From the NCBI RefSeq assembly GCF_910589235.1, contig NC_060955.1, positions 13,536,837 through 13,600,836 on the forward strand: a stretch of 64,000 nucleotides of DNA, in the 5' to 3' direction. This stretch comes from Vespa crabro. Its lineage: Eukaryota > Arthropoda > Insecta > Hymenoptera > Vespidae. The number at the start of each line of letters is the position of its first letter. The first letter of the stretch is position 1. The translations under genes and the position numbers were made by a program. Of the stretch, positions 51,139 to 62,674 are shown piece by piece. The notes below the pieces were generated by a model that was not told the DNA's origin, ran no database searches, and saw nothing but the letters and a program-made list of their open reading frames with translations.

Positions 51139-52836
51139 AACGTTATTACTATGTTTAAAAACGCGTTATTATATGATAATTATCGAAAAACGTGTTCGAC
51201 ATACGCGAATTTCGGTATATACGAAGTTAAAATCGTGAAACCTTTAATAATACTCGTGCCCCAGTTTGAAGAAAGTTACCAGTCGATTCAGAACATTGCA
51301 TTTCATAAGATCAAACATCTATTTTATCTTTGGAATTGAAGTTTTAACCTTGATTCACATCGTATATACGATTTTTCGCTCATATACGCGTACCGCCGAA
51401 AAACGAAAAGTTGAAATCTCGTTCAATTTCATTGATTTTATATTCTCTCGATGCAGAGCAAAGAATATAACAAGAATATGACATTTTTACTATGTTTATA
51501 TACGCGTTCACATATGATAATTATCGAAAAACGTAATCGGCATACGCGAATTTCAGTATATGCGAAGTTAAAATCGTGAAATCTTTAATAATACTTATGC
51601 CACAGTTTGAAAAATGATACCAATCGTTCCAGAACATTGCATTTCATAAGATCAAACATCTGTTTTATATTGAAATTAAAGATTTTAACATTGATTCATA
51701 TCGTATCTACGATTTTTCGCTCAAATAAGCGTATCGTCGAAAAACGAAAAGTTGAAACCTCGTTCAATTTCATTGATTTTATATTCTATTGATACAGAAT
51801 AATGAATATAACATGCATATAACGTTTTTAATATGTTTAAAAACTCGTTTTCATATGATAATTATCGATAAACTTAATCGAAAACGCGAATTTCGGTATA
51901 AGCGAAATTAAAATCGTGAAATCTTTAATAATACTTGTGCCACAATTTAAAAATGGTTTCCAGTCGATTCATAACATTGCATTTCATAAGAACAAGCATC
52001 TGTATTATATTGAAATCAAAGTTTTTAACATTGTTTCATATCGTATATACGATTTTTCGCTCATATAAGCGTATCGTCGAAAAACGAAAAGTTGAAATCT
52101 CGTTCAATTTCATTGATTTTATATTCTATCGATGCAGAGCAAAGAATATAACAAGAATTTAACGTTTTTACTATGTTTAAATACGCGTTCACATATGATA
52201 ATTATCGAAAAACGTAATCGGCATACGCGAAATTCAGTATATGCGAAGTTAAAAACGAGAAATCTTTAATAATACTCGTGCCACAGTTTGAAAAATATTA
52301 CCAATCGAATTAGAACATTGCATTTCATAAGATCAAACATCTATTTTATTTTGGATTCGACGTTATAACCTTGTTTCATATGTTATATGCGATTATTAGC
52401 TCATAAAGTATAGTCGAAAAGCGAAATTTGAATTCTCAACAAATTTCAATGCTTTTATATTCTATCGACGCAGAATACATATTGGAACAATAATATAAGT
52501 TTGTTACTATGTGTAAATACGAGTTTTAACATGAATATAGTCGAAAAATAAGATCGACCCATGCGAATTTCGAGAATTGCGGAGATGAAATCGTGAAAAC
52601 ATTGAAATTACTTGTACCACCGTTTGAAAAATGTTACCAATCAATTCGGACATTGTATTTCTGAAGATCAAACATCTATTTAATCTTGGAATCGACGTTT
52701 TAACCTTGTTTCATATCGTATATACAATTTTTCGTTCATAATGGCGTACCATCGTAATACGAAATATTGAAGTCTCATTCAAATTCAATGAGTTTATATT
52801 TTCTCGACGCGGGAATAAAGAATATAACATGAATGT
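51139..52836. repeat. 1698-bp HOR, unit 15
   Basis: Canonical order and length; the E tail reads TATATTTTCTCGACG near 52796, which alters the CENP-B-like motif and is repeated 5768 bp later. Confidence 0.94.
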
Positions 52837-54534
52837 AACGTTATTACTATGTTTAAAAACGCGTTATTATATGATAATTATCGAAAAACGTGTTCGACAT
52901 ACGCGAATTTCGGTATATACGAAGTTAAAATCGTGAAACCTTTAATAATACTCGTGCCCCAGTTTGAAGAAAGTTACCAGTCGATTCAGAACATTGCATT
53001 TCATAAGATCAAACATCTATTTTATCTTTGGAATTGAAGTTTTAACCTTGATTCACATCGTATATACGATTTTTCGCTCATATACGCGTACCGCCGAAAA
53101 ACGAAAAGTTGAAATCTCGTTCAATTTCATTGATTTTATATTCTCTCGATGCAGAGCAAAGAATATAACAAGAATATGACATTTTTACTATGTTTATATA
53201 CGCGTTCACATATGATAATTATCGAAAAACGTAATCGGCATACGCGAATTTCAGTATATGCGAAGTTAAAATCGTGAAATCTTTAATAATACTTATGCCA
53301 CAGTTTGAAAAATGATACCAATCGTTCCAGAACATTGCATTTCATAAGATCAAACATCTGTTTTATATTGAAATTAAAGATTTTAACATTGATTCATATC
53401 GTATCTACGATTTTTCGCTCAAATAAGCGTATCGTCGAAAAACGAAAAGTTGAAACCTCGTTCAATTTCATTGATTTTATATTCTATTGATACAGAATAA
53501 TGAATATAACATGCATATAACGTTTTTAATATGTTTAAAAACTCGTTTTCATATGATAATTATCGATAAACTTAATCGAAAACGCGAATTTCGGTATAAG
53601 CGAAATTAAAATCGTGAAATCTTTAATAATACTTATGCCACAGTTTGAAAAATGATACCAATCGTTCCAGAACATTGCATTTCATAAGATCAAACATCTG
53701 TTTTATATTGAAATTAAAGATTTTAACATTGATTCATATCGTATCTACGATTTTTCGCTCAAATAAGCGTATCGTCGAAAAACGAAAAGTTGAAATCTCG
53801 TTCAATTTCATTGATTTTATATTCTATCGATGCAGAGCAAAGAATATAACAAGAATTTAACGTTTTTACTATGTTTAAATACGCGTTCACATATGATAAT
53901 TATCGAAAAACGTAATCGGCATACGCGAAATTCAGTATATGCGAAGTTAAAAACGAGAAATCTTTAATAATACTCGTGCCACAGTTTGAAAAATATTACC
54001 AATCGAATTAGAACATTGCATTTCATAAGATCAAACATCTATTTTATTTTGGATTCGACGTTATAACCTTGTTTCATATGTTATATGCGATTATTAGCTC
54101 ATAAAGTATAGTCGAAAAGCGAAATTTGAATTCTCATCAAATTTCAATGCTTTTATATTCTATCGACGCAGAATACATATTGGAACAATAATATAAGTTT
54201 GTTACTATGTGTAAATACGAGTTTTAACATGAATATAGTCGAAAAATAAGATCGACCCATGCGAATTTCGAGAATTGCGGAGATGAAATCGTGAAAACAT
54301 TGAAATTACTTGTACCACCGTTTGAAAAATGTTACCAATCATTTCGGACATTGTATTTCTGAAGATCAAACATCTATTTAATCTTGGAATCGACGTTTTA
54401 ACCTTGTTTCATATCGTATATACAATTTTTCGTTCATAATGGCGTACCATCGTAATACGAAATATTGAAGTCTCATTCAAATTCAATGAGTTTATATTCT
54501 CTCGACGCGGGAATAAAGAATATAACATGAATGT
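52837..54534. repeat. 1698-bp HOR, unit 16, C monomer partly replaced by B
   Basis: Monomer order and total length are unchanged. Within C, the stretch from about 53635 (CTTATGCCACAGTTTGAAAA) to about 53765 (TCGCTCAAATAAGCG) is B sequence, after which the C tail resumes. E and D carry TTCTCATCAAATTTC near 54133 and AATCATTTCGG near 54338, both repeated 5768 bp later. Confidence 0.93.
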
Positions 54535-56906
54535 AACGTTATTACTATGTTTAAAAACGCGTTATTATATGATAATTATCGAAAAACGTGTTCGACATAC
54601 GCGAATTTCGGTATATACGAAGTTAAAATCGTGAAACCTTTAATAATACTCGTGCCCCAGTTTGAAGAAAGTTACCAGTCGATTCAGAACATTGCATTTC
54701 ATAAGATCAAACATCTATTTTATCTTTGGAATTGAAGTTTTAACCTTGATTCACATCGTATATACGATTTTTCGCTCATATACGCGTACCGCCGAAAAAC
54801 GAAAAGTTGAAATCTCGTTCAATTTCATTGATTTTATATTCTCTCGATGCAGAGCAAAGAATATAACAAGAATATGACATTTTTACAATGTTTATATACG
54901 CGTTCACATATGATAATTATCGAAAAACGTAATCGGCATACGCGAATTTCAGTATATGCGAAGTTAAAATCGTGAAATCTTTAATAATACTTATGCCACA
55001 GTTTGAAAAATGATACCAATCGTTCCAGAACATTGCATTTCATAAGATCAAACATCTGTTTTATATTGAAATTAAAGATTTTAACATTGATTCATATCGT
55101 ATCTACGATTTTTCGCTCAAATAAGCGTATCGTCGAAAAACGAAAAGTTGAAACCTCGTTCAATTTCATTGATTTTATATTCTATTGATACAGAATAATG
55201 AATATAACATGCATATAACGTTTTTATTATGTTTAAAAACTCGTTTTCATATGATAATTATCGATAAACTTAATTGAAAACGCGAATTTCGGTATAAGCG
55301 AAATTAAAATCGTGAAATCTTTAATAATACTTGTGCCACAATTTAAAAATGGTTTCCAGTCGATTCATAACATTGCATTTCATAAGAACAAGCATCTGTA
55401 TTATATTGAAATCAAAGTTTTTAACATTGTTTCATATCGTATATACGATTTTTCGCTCATATAAGCGTATCGTCGAAAAACGAAAAGTTGAAATCTCGTT
55501 CAATTTCATTGATTTTATATTCTATCGATGCAGAGCAAAGAATATATCAAGAATTTAACGTTTTTACTATGTTTAAATACGCGTTCACATATGATAATTA
55601 TCGAAAAACGTAATCGGCATAAGCGAAATTCAGTATATGCGAAGTTAAAAACGAGAAATCTTTAATAATACTCGTGCCACAGTTTGAAAATATTACCAAT
55701 CGAATTAGAACATTGCATTTCATAAGATCAAACATCTATTTTATTTTGGATTCGACGTTATAACCTTGTTTCATATGTTATATGCGATTATTAGCTCATA
55801 AAGTATAGTCGAAAAGCGAAATTTGAATTCTCAACAAATTTCAATGCTTTTATATTCTATCGACGCAGAATACATATTGGAACAATAATATATGTTTGTT
55901 ACTATGTGTAAATACGAGTTTTAACATGAATATAGTCGAAAAATAAGATCGACCCATGCGAATTTCGAGAATTGCGGAGATGAAATCGTGAAAACATTGA
56001 AATTACTTGTACCACCGTTTGAAAAATGTTACCAATCAATTCGGACATTGTATTTCTGAAGATCAAACATCTATTTAATCTTGGAATCGACGTTTTAACC
56101 TTGTATCATATCGTATATACAATTTTTCGCTCATATAAGCGTATCGTCGAAAAACGAAAAGTTGAAATCTCGTTCAATTTCATTGATTTTATATTCTATC
56201 GATGCAGAGCAAAGAATATAACAAGAATTTAACGTTTTTACTATGTTTAAATACGCGTTCACATATGATAATTATCGAAAAACGTAATCGGCATACGCGA
56301 AATTCAGTATATGCGAAGTTAAAAACGAGAAATCTTTAATAATACTCGTACCACAGTTTGATAAATATTACCAATCGAATTAGAACATTGCATTTCATAA
56401 GATCAAACATCTATTTTATTTTGGATTCGACGTTATAACCTTGTTTCATATGTTATATGCGATTATTAGCTCATAAAGTATAGTCGAAAAGCGAAATTTG
56501 AATTCTCAACAAATTTCAATGCTTTTATATTCTATCGACGCAGAATACATATTGGAACAATAATATAAGTTTGTTACTATGTGTAAATACGAGTTTTAAC
56601 ATGAATATAGTCGAAAAATAAGATCGACCCATGCGAATTTCGAGAATTGCGGAGATGAAATCGTGAAAACATTGAAATTACTTGTACCACCGTTTGAAAA
56701 ATGTTACCAATCAATTCGGACATTGTATTTCTGAAGATCAAACATCTATTTAATCTTGGAATCGACGTTTTAACCTTGTTTCATATCGTATATACAATTT
56801 TTCGTTCATAATGGCGTACCATCGTAATACGAAATATTGAAGTCTCATTCAAATTCAATGAGTTTATATTCTCTCGACGAGGGAATAAAGAATATAACAT
56901 GAATGT
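54535..56906. repeat. 1698-bp family, 7-monomer variant (2372 bp), copy 1
   Basis: Monomers are A (54535), B (54876), C (55217), D (55557, 335 bp), E/C hybrid (55892, 339 bp), D (56231) and E (56567). The hybrid is E up to TATACAATTTTTCG and C from CTCATATAAGCG (about 56128-56140). It differs from the D-E gains expected by simple duplication because its tail is C. Private changes are TTTTTACAATG near 54887 and GACGAGGGAAT at 56880. Confidence 0.93.
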
Positions 56907-58604
56907 AACGTTATTACTATGTTTAAAAACGCGTTATTATATGATAATTATCGAAAAACGTGTTCGACATACGCGAATTTCGGTATATACGAAGTTAAAA
57001 TCGTGAAACCTTTAATAATACTCGTGCCCCAGTTTGAAGAAAGTTACCAGTCGATTCAGAACATTGCATTTCATAAGATCAAACATCTATTTTATCTTTG
57101 GAATTGAAGTTTTAACCTTGATTCACATCGTATATACGATTTTTCGCTCATATACGCGTACCGCCGAAAAACGAAAAGTTGAAATCTCGTTCAATTTCAT
57201 TGATTTTATATTCTCTCGATGCAGAGCAAAGAATATAACAAGAATATGACATTTTTACTATGTTTATATACGCGTTCACATATGATAATTATCGAAAAAC
57301 GTAATCGGCATACGCGAATTTCAGTATATGCGAAGTTAAAATCGTGAAATCTTTAATAATACTTATGCCACAGTTTGAAAAATGATACCAATCGTTCCAG
57401 AACATTGCATTTCATAAGATCAAACATCTGTTTTATATTGAAATTAAAGATTTTAACATTGATTCATATCGTATCTACGATTTTTCGCTCAAATAAGCGT
57501 ATCGTCGAAAAACGAAAAGTTGAAACCTCGTTCAATTTCATTGATTTTATATTCTATTGATACAGAATAATGAATATAACATGCATATAACGTTTTTAAT
57601 ATGTTTAAAAACTCGTTTTCATATGATAATTATCGATAAACTTAATCGAAAACGCGAATTTCGGTATAAGCGAAATTAAAATCGTGAAATCTTTAATAAT
57701 ACTTGTGCCACAATTTAAAAATGGTTTCCAGTCGATTCATAACATTGCATTTCATAAGAACAAGCATCTGTATTATATTGAAATCAAAGTTTTTAACATT
57801 GTTTCATATCGTATATACGATTTTTCGCTCATATAAGCGTATCGTCGAAAAACGAAAAGTTGAAATCTCGTTCAATTTCATTGATTTTATATTCTATCGA
57901 TGCAGAGCAAAGAATATAACAAGAATTTAACGTTTTTACTATGTTTAAATACGCGTTCACATATGATAATTATCGAAAAACGTAATCGGCATACGCGAAA
58001 TTCAGTATATGCGAAGTTAAAAACGAGAAATCTTTAATAATACTCGTGCCACAGTTTGAAAAATATTACCAATCGAATTAGAACATTGCATTTCATAAGA
58101 TCAAACATCTATTTTATTTTGGATTCGACGTTATAACCTTGTTTCATATGTTATATGCGATTATTAGCTCATAAAGTATAGTCGAAAAGCGAAATTTGAA
58201 TTCTCAACAAATTTCAATGCTTTTATATTCTATCGACGCAGAATACATATTGGAACAATAATATAAGTTTGTTACTATGTGTAAATACGAGTTTTAACAT
58301 GAATATAGTCGAAAAATAAGATCGACCCATGCGAATTTCGAGAATTGCGGAGATGAAATCGTGAAAACATTGAAATTACTTGTACCACCGTTTGAAAAAT
58401 GTTACCAATCAATTCGGACATTGTATTTCTGAAGATCAAACATCTATTTAATCTTGGAATCGACGTTTTAACCTTGTTTCATATCGTATATACAATTTTT
58501 CGTTCATAATGGCGTACCATCGTAATACGAAATATTGAAGTCTCATTCAAATTCAATGAGTTTATATTTTCTCGACGCGGGAATAAAGAATATAACATGA
58601 ATGT
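56907..58604. repeat. 1698-bp HOR, unit 18
   Basis: Canonical; its last bases repeat the TATATTTTCTCGACG tail of the unit at 51139. Confidence 0.94.
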
Positions 58605-60302
58605 AACGTTATTACTATGTTTAAAAACGCGTTATTATATGATAATTATCGAAAAACGTGTTCGACATACGCGAATTTCGGTATATACGAAGTTAAAATC
58701 GTGAAACCTTTAATAATACTCGTGCCCCAGTTTGAAGAAAGTTACCAGTCGATTCAGAACATTGCATTTCATAAGATCAAACATCTATTTTATCTTTGGA
58801 ATTGAAGTTTTAACCTTGATTCACATCGTATATACGATTTTTCGCTCATATACGCGTACCGCCGAAAAACGAAAAGTTGAAATCTCGTTCAATTTCATTG
58901 ATTTTATATTCTCTCGATGCAGAGCAAAGAATATAACAAGAATATGACATTTTTACTATGTTTATATACGCGTTCACATATGATAATTATCGAAAAACGT
59001 AATCGGCATACGCGAATTTCAGTATATGCGAAGTTAAAATCGTGAAATCTTTAATAATACTTATGCCACAGTTTGAAAAATGATACCAATCGTTCCAGAA
59101 CATTGCATTTCATAAGATCAAACATCTGTTTTATATTGAAATTAAAGATTTTAACATTGATTCATATCGTATCTACGATTTTTCGCTCAAATAAGCGTAT
59201 CGTCGAAAAACGAAAAGTTGAAACCTCGTTCAATTTCATTGATTTTATATTCTATTGATACAGAATAATGAATATAACATGCATATAACGTTTTTAATAT
59301 GTTTAAAAACTCGTTTTCATATGATAATTATCGATAAACTTAATCGAAAACGCGAATTTCGGTATAAGCGAAATTAAAATCGTGAAATCTTTAATAATAC
59401 TTATGCCACAGTTTGAAAAATGATACCAATCGTTCCAGAACATTGCATTTCATAAGATCAAACATCTGTTTTATATTGAAATTAAAGATTTTAACATTGA
59501 TTCATATCGTATCTACGATTTTTCGCTCAAATAAGCGTATCGTCGAAAAACGAAAAGTTGAAATCTCGTTCAATTTCATTGATTTTATATTCTATCGATG
59601 CAGAGCAAAGAATATAACAAGAATTTAACGTTTTTACTATGTTTAAATACGCGTTCACATATGATAATTATCGAAAAACGTAATCGGCATACGCGAAATT
59701 CAGTATATGCGAAGTTAAAAACGAGAAATCTTTAATAATACTCGTGCCACAGTTTGAAAAATATTACCAATCGAATTAGAACATTGCATTTCATAAGATC
59801 AAACATCTATTTTATTTTGGATTCGACGTTATAACCTTGTTTCATATGTTATATGCGATTATTAGCTCATAAAGTATAGTCGAAAAGCGAAATTTGAATT
59901 CTCATCAAATTTCAATGCTTTTATATTCTATCGACGCAGAATACATATTGGAACAATAATATAAGTTTGTTACTATGTGTAAATACGAGTTTTAACATGA
60001 ATATAGTCGAAAAATAAGATCGACCCATGCGAATTTCGAGAATTGCGGAGATGAAATCGTGAAAACATTGAAATTACTTGTACCACCGTTTGAAAAATGT
60101 TACCAATCATTTCGGACATTGTATTTCTGAAGATCAAACATCTATTTAATCTTGGAATCGACGTTTTAACCTTGTTTCATATCGTATATACAATTTTTCG
60201 TTCATAATGGCGTACCATCGTAATACGAAATATTGAAGTCTCATTCAAATTCAATGAGTTTATATTCTCTCGACGCGGGAATAAAGAATATAACATGAAT
60301 GT
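58605..60302. repeat. 1698-bp HOR, unit 19, C monomer partly replaced by B
   Basis: It matches the unit at 52837, including the B-into-C patch (about 59403-59533), TTCTCATCAAATTTC and AATCATTTCGG. It is part of the second 5768-bp copy. Confidence 0.93.
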
Positions 60303-62674
60303 AACGTTATTACTATGTTTAAAAACGCGTTATTATATGATAATTATCGAAAAACGTGTTCGACATACGCGAATTTCGGTATATACGAAGTTAAAATCGT
60401 GAAACCTTTAATAATACTCGTGCCCCAGTTTGAAGAAAGTTACCAGTCGATTCAGAACATTGCATTTCATAAGATCAAACATCTATTTTATCTTTGGAAT
60501 TGAAGTTTTAACCTTGATTCACATCGTATATACGATTTTTCGCTCATATACGCGTACCGCCGAAAAACGAAAAGTTGAAATCTCGTTCAATTTCATTGAT
60601 TTTATATTCTCTCGATGCAGAGCAAAGAATATAACAAGAATATGACATTTTTACTATGTTTATATACGCGTTCACATATGATAATTATCGAAAAACGTAA
60701 TCGGCATACGCGAATTTCAGTATATGCGAAGTTAAAATCGTGAAATCTTTAATAATACTTATGCCACAGTTTGAAAAATGATACCAATCGTTCCAGAACA
60801 TTGCATTTCATAAGATCAAACATCTGTTTTATATTGAAATTAAAGATTTTAACATTGATTCATATCGTATCTACGATTTTTCGCTCAAATAAGCGTATCG
60901 TCGAAAAACGAAAAGTTGAAACCTCGTTCAATTTCATTGATTTTATATTCTATTGATACAGAATAATGAATATAACATGCATATAACGTTTTTATTATGT
61001 TTAAAAACTCGTTTTCATATGATAATTATCGATAAACTTAATTGAAAACGCGAATTTCGGTATAAGCGAAATTAAAATCGTGAAATCTTTAATAATACTT
61101 GTGCCACAATTTAAAAATGGTTTCCAGTCGATTCATAACATTGCATTTCATAAGAACAAGCATCTGTATTATATTGAAATCAAAGTTTTTAACATTGTTT
61201 CATATCGTATATACGATTTTTCGCTCATATAAGCGTATCGTCGAAAAACGAAAAGTTGAAATCTCGTTCAATTTCATTGATTTTATATTCTATCGATGCA
61301 GAGCAAAGAATATATCAAGAATTTAACGTTTTTACTATGTTTAAATACGCGTTCACATATGATAATTATCGAAAAACGTAATCGGCATAAGCGAAATTCA
61401 GTATATGCGAAGTTAAAAACGAGAAATCTTTAATAATACTCGTGCCACAGTTTGAAAATATTACCAATCGAATTAGAACATTGCATTTCATAAGATCAAA
61501 CATCTATTTTATTTTGGATTCGACGTTATAACCTTGTTTCATATGTTATATGCGATTATTAGCTCATAAAGTATAGTCGAAAAGCGAAATTTGAATTCTC
61601 AACAAATTTCAATGCTTTTATATTCTATCGACGCAGAATACATATTGGAACAATAATATATGTTTGTTACTATGTGTAAATACGAGTTTTAACATGAATA
61701 TAGTCGAAAAATAAGATCGACCCATGCGAATTTCGAGAATTGCGGAGATGAAATCGTGAAAACATTGAAATTACTTGTACCACCGTTTGAAAAATGTTAC
61801 CAATCAATTCGGACATTGTAATTCTGAAGATCAAACATCTATTTAATCTTGGAATCGACGTTTTAACCTTGTATCATATCGTATATACAATTTTTCGCTC
61901 ATATAAGCGTATCGTCGAAAAACGAAAAGTTGAAATCTCGTTCAATTTCATTGATTTTATATTCTATCGATGCAGAGCAAAGAATATAACAAGAATTTAA
62001 CGTTTTTACTATGTTTAAATACGCGTTCACATATGATAATTATCGAAAAACGTAATCGGCATACGCGAAATTCAGTATATGCGAAGTTAAAAACGAGAAA
62101 TCTTTAATAATACTCGTACCACAGTTTGATAAATATTACCAATCGAATTAGAACATTGCATTTCATAAGATCAAACATCTATTTTATTTTGGATTCGACG
62201 TTATAACCTTGTTTCATATGTTATATGCGATTATTAGCTCATAAAGTATAGTCGAAAAGCGAAATTTGAATTCTCAACAAATTTCAATGCTTTTATATTC
62301 TATCGACGCAGAATACATATTGGAACAATAATATAAGTTTGTTACTATGTGTAAATACGAGTTTTAACATGAATATAGTCGAAAAATAAGATCGACCCAT
62401 GCGAATTTCGAGAATTGCGGAGATGAAATCGTGAAAACATTGAAATTACTTGTACCACCGTTTGAAAAATGTTACCAATCAATTCGGACATTGTATTTCT
62501 GAAGATCAAACATCTATTTAATCTTGGAATCGACGTTTTAACCTTGTTTCATATCGTATATACAATTTTTCGTTCATAATGGCGTACCATCGTAATACGA
62601 AATATTGAAGTCTCATTCAAATTCAATGAGTTTATATTCTCTCGACGCGGGAATAAAGAATATAACATGAATGT
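60303..62674. repeat. 1698-bp family, 7-monomer variant (2372 bp), copy 2
   Basis: It matches the unit at 54535 with the same hybrid monomer, the same shortened D (TTTGAAAATATTACC) and GGCATAAGCGAAATTC. Differences include CATTGTAATTCTG near 61817 and the canonical TTTTTACTATG and GACGCGGG. Confidence 0.93.

Larger units (their letters stand above)
51139..62674. repeat. Second-level tandem repeat: 17-monomer block of 5768 bp, two copies
   Basis: The unit lengths 1698, 1698 and 2372 repeat in order: starts at 51139, 52837 and 54535, then 56907, 58605 and 60303, all shifted by exactly 5768 bp. Rare variants recur with the same shift: TATATTTTCTCGACG, the B-into-C patch, CTCATCAAATTTC, AATCATTTCGG, CATAAGCGAAATTC, the 335-bp D and the E/C hybrid. 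Only a few single-base differences are visible. The exact outer limits are uncertain because the flanking units are canonical. Confidence 0.93.
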
